From Nitrospirota bacterium (GTDB lineage: Bacteria > Nitrospirota > Thermodesulfovibrionia > UBA6902): a stretch of 43,174 nt of DNA. The notes under the pieces were generated by a model. That model was not told where the DNA came from. It searched no databases and saw only the letters and a list, made by a program, of their open reading frames with translations. Where the stretch lies: the NCBI GenBank assembly GCA_016215115.1, contig JACRLN010000041.1:1-43174 (forward strand), in the 5' to 3' direction. Every line of letters begins with the position of its first letter. The first letter of the stretch is position 1. Positions 8,499 to 16,636 of the stretch are shown piece by piece. Both the position numbers and the translations under genes were made by a program.

Positions 8499-9288
8499 GA
8501 AGATACCTCAACCACATGTGGAAGACTTCCTGTCCCCAGAAGAGACTGACTATGGCTCCGGCGGTGAGATAGGGCCCGAAAGGTATTCTGGCCCCCCACT
8601 CCCTGCCTTTCAGTATGATAAGAGAAACTCCTATAACCGAGCCCAAAAAGCTTCCCATAAAGGTCGTAAGGATCACGCCCTTCCAGCCTAATAAGCCTCC
8701 GACCATTGCCATCATTTTTATATCTCCACCACCCATCGCTTCCTTCTTTAAAATTGCTTTACCCATAACAGCTATAAGGTAAAAAGAACCGCCTCCGGCC
8801 AGAAACCCGATGACAGACGATTTAATTCCAAGCAATTCATTTCGGGAAAATGGGTCAGGCAATATGGCAGAGCCCAGAACAACGGCAAGCGGAATGCCCG
8901 GCAACGTTATGCTGTCAGGGATTATCTGATGATCGAAATCAATGAAGAAGATTACTATAAGCGCTGAAATAAAAATAAAATAAATTAATAAAACTGCCGG
9001 GGAGCCAGCACCAAACCTGTTGAGCGCAACAACATATAAGACAGCATTCAACAATTCTATGACAGGATACCTGATAGACAGCTTTGACTTGCAGGCCCTG
9101 CACTTTCCCATGAGTATCATATAGCTTAATATCGGGATGTTGTCGTAAAACTTAATCGGGGCGCCGCATGAGGTGCATCGTGAAGAAGGGGTTACTATTG
9201 ATAAGCCCTGCGGCAGACGGTAAATGCATACATTAAGGAAAGAGCCTATTAATGCGCCAAAAATAAAGATGGAGATATAAAGTATCAT
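8488..9288 (-). CDS. pilD: Type IV prepilin peptidase / N-methyltransferase
   Basis: This polytopic inner-membrane aspartyl protease cleaves and methylates type IV prepilins and type II pseudopilins. The methyltransferase half has the two Cys pairs C38/C41 and C63/C66. The protease half has aspartates in FFIDFDHQIIPD (D119/D125) and the GGGD motif with D188. The 266-aa length is normal. It overlaps the coiled-coil gene upstream by 4 nt and the histidine kinase downstream by 11 nt. No pilin gene is in the window. Confidence 0.94.
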   Translation of the reverse strand: MILYISIFIFGALIGSFLNVCIYRLPQGLSIVTPSSRCTSCGAPIKFYDNIPILSYMILMGKCRACKSKLSIRYPVIELLNAVLYVVALNRFGAGSPAVLLIYFIFISALIVIFFIDFDHQIIPDSITLPGIPLAVVLGSAILPDPFSRNELLGIKSSVIGFLAGGGSFYLIAVMGKAILKKEAMGGGDIKMMAMVGGLLGWKGVILTTFMGSFLGSVIGVSLIILKGREWGARIPFGPYLTAGAIVSLFWGQEVFHMWLRYLHAG

Positions 9289-9599
9289 TCCGGAAGCTTG
9301 CTCAAATCTTTTGCCTGGTTTCTATATTCTTCCGCTGCCTCTTTCAGGTGTTTGATATCATCAAGCGCCTGCTGTATAACAAAATCTTTCCATATGACTT
9401 TTTCCCCCTTTTCCTTGATCTCCAGGACCCTTTTGCCGATGTCCCTGTAAAGGTCCTCAATCTTGCCCTCAATTTTGGTGCTCTCAAAAAGAAGCCTGGC
9501 AATCTCGGTCTCCGCCTTGGTCCTTTCCGCGAGAAACGTTGCAAACCATTTCACCTGATCAAGCCCCCTGTCTAAACTTTTTCGTATTTTGTCTATCAT
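9285..9599 (-). CDS. Small coiled-coil protein of unknown function
   Basis: This 104-aa, highly charged helical protein has no signal peptide or membrane segment. Heptad-like spacing of I, L and V runs through most of its length (for example EIARLLFESTKIEGKIEDLY). I do not recognise a family. It is the first gene of the pilD-kinase-HD-GYP operon and overlaps pilD by 4 nt, so coupled expression is likely. Confidence 0.75.
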   Translation of the reverse strand: MIDKIRKSLDRGLDQVKWFATFLAERTKAETEIARLLFESTKIEGKIEDLYRDIGKRVLEIKEKGEKVIWKDFVIQQALDDIKHLKEAAEEYRNQAKDLSKLPE

Positions 9600-9614
9600 A
9601 AATCCTCCGATGTT

Positions 9615-9690
9615 AGTGAAGGGCGAGGCACCGCCTCGCCCCTACATAACTCATAACCCATAACTCCTAACTCTTAACTAACTCAAGCCT
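9615..9690. repeat. GC-rich palindrome plus TAACTC-word array after recG
   Basis: Positions 9621-9645 hold GGGCGAGGC-ACC-GCCTCGCCC ending in CTAC, identical to the copy at 17680-17704. It is followed by 7-nt-period words (ATAACTC, ATAACCC, CTAACTC) that run up to and into the end of recG. The palindrome could act as a terminator or REP-like element. Confidence 0.65.
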
Positions 9691-11796
9691 TCCCATCCAT
9701 TTTTTTTGTAACGTCTCTTTGAGGAGCGGATAGCTTTTCAGGTCAGGCTCTGCATCAATAAAAGCAAACGCCTCTTTTCTCGCACTCTCAAGTACGTTAA
9801 TATCTCTTATTATATTGGCAACTCTTAAATCAGGAATACCTGACTGGCGCGTGCCAAAGAAATCACCGGGGCCCCGTATTTCAAGGTCTTCTTCTGCAAT
9901 CTTGAATCCATCGCCTGTGGACTCCATCGCCTTCAGGCGTCTCTTTGCCTCCTCGCTGAAAGGCGGATACGACATGAGAAGGCAGTAGGAATCATAACCG
10001 CCCCGCCCTATTCTTCCCCTGAGCTGGTGCAGTTGTGCAAGTCCGAATCTCTCGGCATGGACAATGAGCATAAGAGAGGCATTTGGCACGTCTATGCCCA
10101 CTTCGATAACCGTAGTCGCCACCAGTATATCAATCTCTCCTGACTTAAATTGCGCCATAACAATTTCTCTTTCATCACGGAGCATTCTGCCATGTACCAG
10201 TCCAACCTTCCTGTCAGGGTAAATTTTCTTTAACGCCTCGGCGCCGTCAATTGCTGATTTCAGATCAAGTTTTTCAGATTCCTCAATGAGAGGATATACA
10301 ATGTAAACCTGTCTTCCCTTTGACAGTTCATCTTTTATCAGGGAATAAATCCTATCCTTCTGCGCCGGGAAAAACACCTTTGTGATAATCGGCTTCCTCC
10401 CTGATGGAAGCTCGTCGATTATAGATATGTCAAGATCTCCATAAAGGGTTATCGCCAGGGTCCTCGGTATAGGTGTTGCCGTCATGATAAGTATATCCGG
10501 ATTAAATCCCTTGCGTCTGATATTTGCTCTTTGAACAACGCCGAATTTATGTTGCTCGTCAATTATTGCCAGTCCGAGCTTATTGAACTTCACCTGTTCC
10601 TGTATGAGGGCATGAGTTCCTATGACAATCTGAGCGGTTCCCTGAGAAATATCATCAACAGGCTTTCCCTTGCTGCTTGACGTCAACAGCACTATTTTCA
10701 GTCCCAGCGTCTCGATCATCTTGTGTATATTGATAAAATGCTGCTCGGCAAGAAGTTCGGTTGGTGCCATCAGGCACGCCTGATATCCGTTTTCAACAGC
10801 GATAAGCATAGACACAAGTGCGATAACGGTCTTGCCGCAGCCGACATCACCGTGAATGAGCCTGTTCATCGGCACAGGGCGCTGCATGTCCGACATTATC
10901 TCGGCAATCACTCTCTTTTGCGCTCCGGTCAGTTGAAAGGGCAGGGACTTTAATAGTTTATCCACAAGATAATTTTCCACCTTAAAGCTTATCCCATGCT
11001 CTAAGACCTCTTTCTTCTTTAAAAGCGCAAGTCCGAGTTCCAGCAGAAAAAATTCATCGAATGCCAGACGTCTGTGCGCAGGGCTTGAACCTTTATTTAA
11101 TGAGGCAACATCAGTAAATTCTTCAGGGAAATGCATTTCCTTCACAGCCCCCGGCAATGGTTTAAGGCCGTGTCTTTTCAGGACCTCTTCAGGTAAATAA
11201 TCATCTATCAGGAATAAATAATTATTCACGGCATTAAACATAAGCGTTCTTATCTGCTTTGGGGATATCCCTTCAGTGGCTTTATAGACAGGCACTATCC
11301 TTGAGGTATGGATAAATTTATCTTCATCACCGACAAGCTCAAAATCAGGATTTTCCATTTCAAGTCCGGACCTGGAATAAGGATTGCCTTTTACAACTCC
11401 GCTCAAAATAACCTTCTGTCCCTTCCTGAAATACCTCTCCAGGTAAGGCTGGTTAAACCACTTTGACTTTAGAAAACCTGTTTGGTCAGTAACAGTTATT
11501 TCAAAGATTTTCATCTTCTTTCTTGGAGTGGTAATAACTTCTGCTGACAATACTTCACACATTGTTGTCTCGATATTCCCGTAACTCAGTTCATTTATCT
11601 TTTTCAGACTCTTCCTGTCTTCATAACGCCACGGGAAATAGAAAAGCAAGTCTTCAAGGATTTTAATGCCAAGACGTTCAAGGATTTTAGAGCGTGCAGG
11701 GCCGACTCCTTTCATATACTGGACGTGGGTGTCTTTTGTTATTTGAGGGGTGTAATTTGAATTTTTCTTATGGGTGAGGTTTTTAACCTTGTCCAT
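9667..11796 (-). CDS. recG: ATP-dependent DNA helicase RecG
   Basis: RecG remodels stalled replication forks and branched recombination intermediates. The N-terminal wedge region includes an OB-like domain (about 60-160). Walker A is GDVGCGKT at 316-323; the DEQHKFG motif near 415, MTATPIPRT, and the C-terminal QLRGRIGRG and ESTGDGFKIAEEDLEIRGPGDFFG-type segments are all present. The length, 709 aa, is typical. No good ribosome site precedes the chosen ATG, which sits directly against an intergenic repeat; a later start at M28 (MKGVGPARS) cannot be excluded. Confidence 0.95.
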   Translation of the reverse strand: MDKVKNLTHKKNSNYTPQITKDTHVQYMKGVGPARSKILERLGIKILEDLLFYFPWRYEDRKSLKKINELSYGNIETTMCEVLSAEVITTPRKKMKIFEITVTDQTGFLKSKWFNQPYLERYFRKGQKVILSGVVKGNPYSRSGLEMENPDFELVGDEDKFIHTSRIVPVYKATEGISPKQIRTLMFNAVNNYLFLIDDYLPEEVLKRHGLKPLPGAVKEMHFPEEFTDVASLNKGSSPAHRRLAFDEFFLLELGLALLKKKEVLEHGISFKVENYLVDKLLKSLPFQLTGAQKRVIAEIMSDMQRPVPMNRLIHGDVGCGKTVIALVSMLIAVENGYQACLMAPTELLAEQHFINIHKMIETLGLKIVLLTSSSKGKPVDDISQGTAQIVIGTHALIQEQVKFNKLGLAIIDEQHKFGVVQRANIRRKGFNPDILIMTATPIPRTLAITLYGDLDISIIDELPSGRKPIITKVFFPAQKDRIYSLIKDELSKGRQVYIVYPLIEESEKLDLKSAIDGAEALKKIYPDRKVGLVHGRMLRDEREIVMAQFKSGEIDILVATTVIEVGIDVPNASLMLIVHAERFGLAQLHQLRGRIGRGGYDSYCLLMSYPPFSEEAKRRLKAMESTGDGFKIAEEDLEIRGPGDFFGTRQSGIPDLRVANIIRDINVLESARKEAFAFIDAEPDLKSYPLLKETLQKKWMGRLELVKS

Positions 11797-11878
11797 CTGT
11801 TAATAATTAACAATGAGCAATGAATAATTATCAGTTAATGAATTACTCATTGTTCATTACTCATTCTGTAACCATTCA
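11797..11878. repeat. Mirrored array of TTAACAATGAG-type words
   Basis: Words such as CAATGAGCAATGAATAAT (about 11810-11828) are followed by their approximate reverse complement, ATTACTCATTGTTCATTACT (about 11843-11862). The RNA could form one long hairpin. It lies between recG and nusA, both leftward. It ends in GTAACCATTCAGTTACGGG, a word that recurs near 43046. Confidence 0.65.
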
Positions 11879-11899
11879 GTTACGGGTTGCAATAATTGT

Positions 11900-13093
11900 T
11901 TAAAGCGTGTCATCCCCGCAGTCCTTTGAGCGGGGATCCAGTTCTCTGGTTTCTGGATTCCCGCTTAACAGATCGCGGGAATGACAATCCAAATAGTTTT
12001 TTGTCACTTTCTTCCCCTGTATATCTTCAAGCTGCGCCTCGGCCTCTCCTTTTTTCATCTTGTTGTATTCTGTCTCGCTGAATATTTCAATGTCCCAGCC
12101 TGTCAGTTTCATTGCCAGTCTGACATTCTGTCCCCTTTTGCCGATAGCCAAAGAAAGCTGTTGATCATTCACAACAACTATTGCAGATTTTCCTTCTTCA
12201 TTAATTCCGATGCTCTCAATAGATGCAGGACTTAAAGCCTTTGCAATAAGCACTCTCAAGTCCTCTGTCCAGGGGATAATGTCAATCCTTTCCCCTTTTA
12301 ATTCCCTGACAATAGACTGCACACGTGTACCTTTCATCCCGACACACGCTCCGACAGGGTCTACCATTGGGTTTTTTGAATAAACCGTCAGCTTGGTGCG
12401 GTCCCCTGCTTCCCTTACAATATTCTTTATAACGACTAATCCTTCATAGATTTCAGGAATTTCCATCTTAAAGAGTTCCATTACATAGTTGGGATGTGTC
12501 CTCGAGAGAAGAATAAGAGGGCCCTTGGGAGTTATTTTTACCTCTTCTATATAGGACCTGACTGTTTCTCCTCTTTTAAGGTTCTCTGTAGGCAATGTAG
12601 ACTTTATCGGGAGCGTCGCTTCAGCCCTTCCAAGAGCTACATAATAATTTCCTTTTTCCTTGCGTATTACAACACCGCTTACTATCTGTCCGGCCTTGTC
12701 TTTATATTCTTCAAAAATTGCCTCCTTTTCAGCCTCCCTGACACGCTGAAAAAGCACCTGCTTTGCAGTTTGAGCAGCTATTCTCCCGAAATTTTCAATA
12801 GCAATCGGTGATTCGACCATGTCGTCAATTACTTTTGACGGATCTATTGCCTGTGCATCCTTCAGAGATATCTCCTCTATCTGGTTAGTGGCCTTTTGAA
12901 CGACTTTTTTCAATGCAGTTATTGAAATCTCACCTGTTTTGTTATCAATTTTTATTTTTATTTCTAATTGCATCCCGTATTTTTTTCGTACTGCGGATAA
13001 AAGGGCGGATTCAAGCGTTCCAACAATAGATTCCTTCGGAATACCTCTTTCTTTGCTCATCTGTTCAATAATGTGAATTAGTTCCCTGTTCAT
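11900..13093 (-). CDS. nusA: Transcription termination/antitermination factor NusA
   Basis: NusA binds RNA polymerase and nascent RNA. The 397-aa protein has the N-terminal polymerase-binding domain (about 1-125), an S1 domain (about 135-200) and two KH domains (about 230-350), including GACVGMKGTRVQSIVRELKGE and LAIGKRGQNVRLAMKLTGWDI. It lacks the C-terminal acidic repeats of enteric NusA, as usual outside gammaproteobacteria. The last 30 or so residues (from about DCHSRDLLSG) are encoded by a CGGGAATCCAG-type mobile repeat that has replaced or extended the natural C-terminus. The gene follows rimP directly. Confidence 0.95.
   Translation of the reverse strand: MNRELIHIIEQMSKERGIPKESIVGTLESALLSAVRKKYGMQLEIKIKIDNKTGEISITALKKVVQKATNQIEEISLKDAQAIDPSKVIDDMVESPIAIENFGRIAAQTAKQVLFQRVREAEKEAIFEEYKDKAGQIVSGVVIRKEKGNYYVALGRAEATLPIKSTLPTENLKRGETVRSYIEEVKITPKGPLILLSRTHPNYVMELFKMEIPEIYEGLVVIKNIVREAGDRTKLTVYSKNPMVDPVGACVGMKGTRVQSIVRELKGERIDIIPWTEDLRVLIAKALSPASIESIGINEEGKSAIVVVNDQQLSLAIGKRGQNVRLAMKLTGWDIEIFSETEYNKMKKGEAEAQLEDIQGKKVTKNYLDCHSRDLLSGNPETRELDPRSKDCGDDTL
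11908..11986. repeat. CGGGAATCCAG-type element forming the end of nusA
   Basis: The element begins TGTCATCCCCGCAGTCC and ends GCGGGAATGACA, with internal inverted GGATCCAG / CTGGATTCC. Related copies are at 20331-20464, 22830-22884, 32375-32439 and 41293-41426. Here it lies inside the nusA reading frame and supplies its tail. Confidence 0.8.
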
Positions 13094-13561
13094 TTATACC
13101 TCCACCTCCAGTCTTGCCTTTGAAATGTTTTTATACGGTATAATGACTTTCCTGTCTTTCGGTAAAAGAAACGATATCTCATTGTCCCCGACATCAATAA
13201 TCTTTCCAATAAAAAACGTCTGTTTATCTATTGGTTCATGAGTAATAACCCTGACTGTCTTCCCGGAATACCTTTTAAAATCATTTAGTTCCTTAAGCGG
13301 CCTGTCAAGGCCGGGCGATGATACCTCTATGATATAAGAAAAGGGAATGGGGTCTTCAACATCAAGCACAGCCTCTATTTCACGACTGACGCGTTCGCAA
13401 TCATCAATTGTCACCCCATCCTGTTTCTCAATAAAAACTCTCAAAAGACCTTTACTTTTCATCTTACTGAATTCAACATCGTAAAGTTCAATCCCTATGG
13501 CATTGATTACAGGTGTTATAATTTCTGTTATCTTATTTTTTATTTCCTCAATATTCTTCAT
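13094..13561 (-). CDS. rimP: Ribosome maturation factor RimP
   Basis: RimP assists late assembly of the 30S subunit. The 155-aa chain has the family pattern GIELYDVEF near residue 22 and VSSPGLDRPL near 81, followed by a C-terminal SH3-like domain (about 90-155) with a basic strand. Its stop is adjacent to the nusA start, giving the conserved rimP-nusA order. A terminator-like hairpin sits in its 5' leader. Confidence 0.93.
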   Translation of the reverse strand: MKNIEEIKNKITEIITPVINAIGIELYDVEFSKMKSKGLLRVFIEKQDGVTIDDCERVSREIEAVLDVEDPIPFSYIIEVSSPGLDRPLKELNDFKRYSGKTVRVITHEPIDKQTFFIGKIIDVGDNEISFLLPKDRKVIIPYKNISKARLEVEV

Positions 13562-13574
13562 TTATTAAACCTAC

Positions 13575-13606
13575 CAAAAACAAAAGAGTGGGAAGGCCCA
13601 CTCTTT
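13575..13606 (-). terminator. Terminator-like hairpin in the rimP-nusA leader
   Basis: On the minus strand AAAGAGTGGG, CCTT and CCCACTCTTT form a 10-bp stem with a 4-nt loop, followed by TGTTTTTGG. It lies 14-45 nt before the rimP ATG. Similar GTGGGC/GCCCAC hairpins occur ahead of rimP in other bacteria, where they are thought to attenuate the nusA operon. Confidence 0.65.
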
Positions 13607-13683
13607 CAAATAAACTGCCAGGTATGAGAAAAACTATTAAAAGAATAACACTATTAATGTAAAAAAACAACCCCTTCTTCTGA

Positions 13684-13742
13684 GCTTAATATTTCGGAGT
13701 GCATTCGGGGCAGAGGGAGTATTATTCTCTCGCACCTTAAGC
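13684..13742 (-). ncRNA. Candidate structured leader RNA upstream of rimP
   Basis: On the minus strand GCTTAA (13742-13737) pairs with TTAAGC (13689-13684). Inside it GGTGC (13736-13732) pairs with GCACT (13702-13698) using one G-U pair, and GAGAG can pair with CTCCCTC inside that. A CCCC run (near 13707) and a downstream GGGG followed by a T tract (near 13665-13675) could form an alternative pairing. I do not match it to a known riboswitch class; it may be only a folded UTR. Confidence 0.3.
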
Positions 13743-13848
13743 GCCTATGAAAACCTTAACTATTTGTTTTTACTGTATTAATATACCTCATTTCGAGATA
13801 TTTTGCATCATGTCTAATAAGGTCGGACTTTCGGTTCTCCTGTATTCT

Positions 13849-14214
13849 TTAAACCGCTATCTCTAAGGCAATCCGGTCATATTTAATTACCGGCGCTGTT
13901 TTATTGTCCGTCTCTTTTTTCTCAATTAACTCTATTTGCTCAAGATATCTTACGTCATCTGCAACATTCTTGACGTCCCTTTTTGCTATCCGAGCAAGTT
14001 CATTGATAGATGAAGGCTTCCGGGTCTTGATTATGTGCAGAAGTTCAAGCCTCTTAGGTGTCAATACTTTTCTGAATGCCTCAAAACTGGTAAAGTAAAC
14101 GCCGGTCTCCTTTTTCACCTTCTCGCCCCGCTCAATAGCCTCTGCCCTATCTGCAAATTCTGCCAGGGCCGTCTTAACGTCTTTAAAGCCTATTTTTATT
14201 TTTTTAATTCTCAT
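13849..14214 (-). CDS. Winged-helix DNA-binding protein, TumA-like antitoxin
   Basis: The 121-aa protein has a winged helix-turn-helix at about 45-105 (TPKRLELLHIIKTRKPSSINELARIAKRDVKNVADDVRYLEQIELIEKK). This pattern matches the HVO_A0114-type family that acts as antitoxin to TumE. It overlaps the upstream toxin gene by 4 nt (ATGA), so it is the second gene of a coupled pair and probably represses its own promoter. Family assignment is from memory of the motif. Confidence 0.75.
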   Translation of the reverse strand: MRIKKIKIGFKDVKTALAEFADRAEAIERGEKVKKETGVYFTSFEAFRKVLTPKRLELLHIIKTRKPSSINELARIAKRDVKNVADDVRYLEQIELIEKKETDNKTAPVIKYDRIALEIAV

Positions 14215-14501
14215 AACTTGCCTCCCTTGAATTTCTCAATATCTCTGTAAAAGTCATGTATCAATTTTCTAACATTGTTAAACCTGTAAGGTTGTTCATT
14301 CCCTCTGATATGCCTATGGTCCCCCTTCCCCTCTGCATTGTCATAACCGATTACCCGGATGTCGTCAACAATATAAACCAGTGAGTATTTATAACCGTGT
14401 GGTCTGTCCTCTGTGACTTCCGGCAGTCTCCACAATTTTATTTCGATGGTGTTTCCCGAATCGTCAATAATCTTTGTATGTTCTATCAATTCAGCTCTCA
14501 T
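14211..14501 (-). CDS. TumE-family (DUF6516) toxin
   Basis: This 96-aa protein has the pattern of the TumE/DUF6516 group: an N-terminal strand pair, IKLWRLPEV, RPHGYKYSLVYIV, GYDNAEGKGDHRHIRG and PYRFNNVRKLIHDFYRDI. The KGDHRH segment (about 60-65) is the most characteristic part. It is the first gene of the pair, with the toxin upstream of the antitoxin. Members are considered RNase-like toxins; I infer the same here. Confidence 0.75.
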   Translation of the reverse strand: MRAELIEHTKIIDDSGNTIEIKLWRLPEVTEDRPHGYKYSLVYIVDDIRVIGYDNAEGKGDHRHIRGNEQPYRFNNVRKLIHDFYRDIEKFKGGKL

Positions 14502-14653
14502 ATTGGTATATGATACCTATAATTTGTTTTATATGTCAATAAAACACAGGTATAAGAAAATTTGGCAGAAAATAATCGCAGTGTGGTTGATTTACAAACT
14601 ATTACAAAACTCTACAGCACATCTAACTTACTGAAAACAAATTAAAGTAATAA

Positions 14654-14729
14654 TCGGGGCGAGCCGATTCGAACGGCCGACCTCTCGCACCCCAAGCGAG
14701 TGCGCTAAACCAGGCTGCGCTACGCCCCG
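14654..14729 (-). tRNA. tRNA-Pro (GGG)
   Basis: The minus strand folds as a full cloverleaf: acceptor arms CGGGGCG and CGCCCCG, D arm, an anticodon arm with loop TTGGGGT giving anticodon GGG, and a T arm with GTTCGAATC. CCA is not encoded (the 3' end is followed by ATTA). The anticodon reads CCC and CCT proline codons. Confidence 0.93.
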
Positions 14730-14745
14730 TATTTTGTTAAATGAT

Positions 14746-14834
14746 AAAGGGTTCGAGGATTCAAGGATCCGAGGATTCAAGTGAAAAAAAACAATTCCTT
14801 TACTTGAACCCTTGTCCACTCGACCACTTGAATC
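14746..14834. repeat. Mirrored array of GGATTCAAG-type words
   Basis: Words GGTTCGAGGATTCAAGGATC are followed after an A-rich loop by their reverse complement form (TTGAACCCTTGTCC, CACTTGAATCC). The array fills the gap between tRNA-Pro and the MerR gene and resembles the copy at 34020-34115. Confidence 0.7.
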
Positions 14835-15176
14835 CTATTTTAATATACTCAGTATCTCCTTAAGTTTCCGCCTGACCTCGTGAATCGTCTTTAAGGAAAC
14901 AGTGTTTTTTCTGGTTGTACTTTCTCCAAACTTATTTCTGACACCTGCAATTGTATATTTTTCTTTATATAGAAGGTTCTTTATCTGAAGGATAATTTCA
15001 AGGTCCTTCCGTGTATAAACTCTCTGCCCTGTTTTATTTTTTCGGGGCTTAAGAAATGGAAACTCTGTCTCCCAGTATCTCAGGACATACGGTTCTAATT
15101 CTGCTATTTCACTGAGTTCCCCGATCTTATAGAAGAGTTTGTCTGAACTGACATTCTTTCGGGATGAAGCTCCCAT
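14835..15176 (-). CDS. MerR-family transcriptional regulator
   Basis: The 113-aa protein has the MerR DNA-binding domain at about 14-85: FYKIGELSEIAELEPYVLRYWETEFPFLKP, then RVYTRKDLEIILQIKNLLY. A short C-terminal helix follows with no effector domain or metal-binding cysteines. It directly follows the IHF gene in the same direction (6-nt gap), a common arrangement in which a short MerR protein accompanies ihfA. Target genes are unknown. Confidence 0.88.
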   Translation of the reverse strand: MGASSRKNVSSDKLFYKIGELSEIAELEPYVLRYWETEFPFLKPRKNKTGQRVYTRKDLEIILQIKNLLYKEKYTIAGVRNKFGESTTRKNTVSLKTIHEVRRKLKEILSILK

Positions 15177-15182
15177 GAGGAA

Positions 15183-15461
15183 TTATACCTTTTCAACAAG
15201 ATCTTTAAATTGCAAACTTGGTTTAAAAGTAACAACTCTTCTCTGCTCTATTTCAAGCTCTGTTCCTGTCTTCGGGTTTCTCCCCCTGCGGGAACCCTTT
15301 TTCCTGACAAGGAAGGTTCCGAATCCGGTTATCTTTATAGATTCGCCTTCTGAAAGGATACTTTTCATTGATTCAAAAAGCGTCTCAACGATTGCAGTTG
15401 CTTCTTTTTTGGGAAGACCGATTTTTTCATAAAGCCTGTCAGCTAAATCCGCCTTAGTCAT
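15183..15461 (-). CDS. ihfA: Integration host factor alpha-type HU/IHF protein
   Basis: This 92-aa histone-like protein bends DNA. It has the HU/IHF fold pattern: MTKADLADRLYEKIGLPKKEA, then IKITGFGTFLVR, the beta-arm GRNPKTGTELEI with the intercalating proline, and RRVVTFKPS. The RNPKTG plus RRVVTFKPS combination is closer to IHF-alpha than HU. A clean ribosome site GGGGG lies upstream. It is the first gene of the ihfA-merR pair. Confidence 0.88.
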   Translation of the reverse strand: MTKADLADRLYEKIGLPKKEATAIVETLFESMKSILSEGESIKITGFGTFLVRKKGSRRGRNPKTGTELEIEQRRVVTFKPSLQFKDLVEKV

Positions 15462-15569
15462 AGTAACCCCCTGTTGATTTTTTATAAATTATAAAAGGAC
15501 ATATCCTCGTTGTCAAGACAATCTGGTTTAAATAAAATTATATTTTATTCCAACAATTTATGCAAATAT

Positions 15570-15603
15570 TAAAGCTGACAGCTAATAGCTGACAGCTATC
15601 AGC
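15570..15603. repeat. CAGCT-word repeat between ihfA and dgt
   Basis: The words AGCTGACAGCTAATAGCTG and ACAGCTATCAGC occur here, the same word family that flanks intI. The array abuts the end of the dGTPase gene. Confidence 0.6.
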
Positions 15604-15604
15604 C

Positions 15605-16633
15605 TCAAAAAACCAGCCATGGCTGTGGAAGGAAAAGCTTTTCATACATAATAAGCGCAAACCTGTCAGTCATTCCTGCTATAAAATCACAAACCATCCG
15701 TTCTTTACCATTAATTGTTTCTTTTGTAAATTCCTTAAATACTTCTTCCGTATGTTCCATATAGTAATTATATAAATCAAGAAGGATCTTGCGTGCCTTT
15801 TTAAATTCTTTCTTTGAAGATTCGCTTTCATATACATTTTTGTAGAGGAAATCTCTTAGGGAATGGGTGATTTCTTTCATTGACTCACTCATCTTAACTT
15901 CTTTGTATCCTGCTAATGAGGAATTGTCTATTACATCCCTGACCATAGCCCCTATTCTCTTTGCATGGGTCTCTCCTATTTTGAGAAAATCTGACGGGAT
16001 ACCGGAACGCTTAAGCACTCCTGCACGGATAGAATCATCAAGGTCGTGATTCACATATGCGATAACATCAGAAACCCTGACTATCTGCCCTTCAAGGGTT
16101 TCGCTTTTGTCACGGGGAGAAAATATTGCGCCCTTTCCTTTTGAGTGCTTTACTATCCCATCTCTTACCTCTTGCGTTAAATTCAGTCCCTGTCCGTTTC
16201 TTTCAAGGACATCAACAACACGAAGGCTCTGCTCGTAGTGTTTAAAACCGCCGGGATAGATTTCACGCAAGACATCTTCCCCCGCATGTCCAAAAGGCGT
16301 ATGCCCCAGATCATGTCCGAGCGCAATTGCCTCTGTCAGGTCTTCATTGAGTCTGAGTGCCCGTGCAATGGTCCTGGCAATCTGAGACACCTCAAGCGTA
16401 TGCGTAAGCCTTGTCCTGTAATGATCGCCTTTGGGCGCAAGGAAGACCTGTGTCTTATGCTTTAATCTCCTGAAGGCCTTTGAATGTATTATCCTGTCCC
16501 TGTCACGCTGAAAGCAGGTCCTGATGTCATCCTCTTTTTCCTTCCTCTGCCTGCCCTTACTCTGCGAACTAAGACACGCCTTTGGATGAAGGATTTGTTT
16601 TTCTATTTCCTCTGTCTGTTCACGGATGGTCAT
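15605..16633 (-). CDS. dgt: Deoxyguanosinetriphosphate triphosphohydrolase-like protein
   Basis: This HD-superfamily enzyme converts dNTPs, classically dGTP, to nucleoside and triphosphate. The 342-aa protein has [22 protein letters not shown] near 43-64, [15 protein letters not shown] with H78, and the metal-binding H107-D108 in [15 protein letters not shown]. This is the shorter, type 2 form. Its start lies 3 nt from the stop of the methyltransferase gene, so they may be co-transcribed. dNTP hydrolases can also limit phage replication, but nothing here shows such a role. Confidence 0.92.
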   Translation of the reverse strand: MTIREQTEEIEKQILHPKACLSSQSKGRQRKEKEDDIRTCFQRDRDRIIHSKAFRRLKHKTQVFLAPKGDHYRTRLTHTLEVSQIARTIARALRLNEDLTEAIALGHDLGHTPFGHAGEDVLREIYPGGFKHYEQSLRVVDVLERNGQGLNLTQEVRDGIVKHSKGKGAIFSPRDKSETLEGQIVRVSDVIAYVNHDLDDSIRAGVLKRSGIPSDFLKIGETHAKRIGAMVRDVIDNSSLAGYKEVKMSESMKEITHSLRDFLYKNVYESESSKKEFKKARKILLDLYNYYMEHTEEVFKEFTKETINGKERMVCDFIAGMTDRFALIMYEKLFLPQPWLVF

Positions 16634-16636
16634 AGT

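Noticed and set aside
9646-9682. Word array considered as a CRISPR array
   Set aside because: The period is about 7 nt with drifting words and no unique spacers of 30-40 nt, so it is not CRISPR. The same holds for the other arrays.
13684-13742. Known riboswitch (TPP, cyclic-di-GMP, SAM) in the rimP leader
   Set aside because: I compared it with core motifs I remember for these classes and found none; kept only as an unassigned fold.
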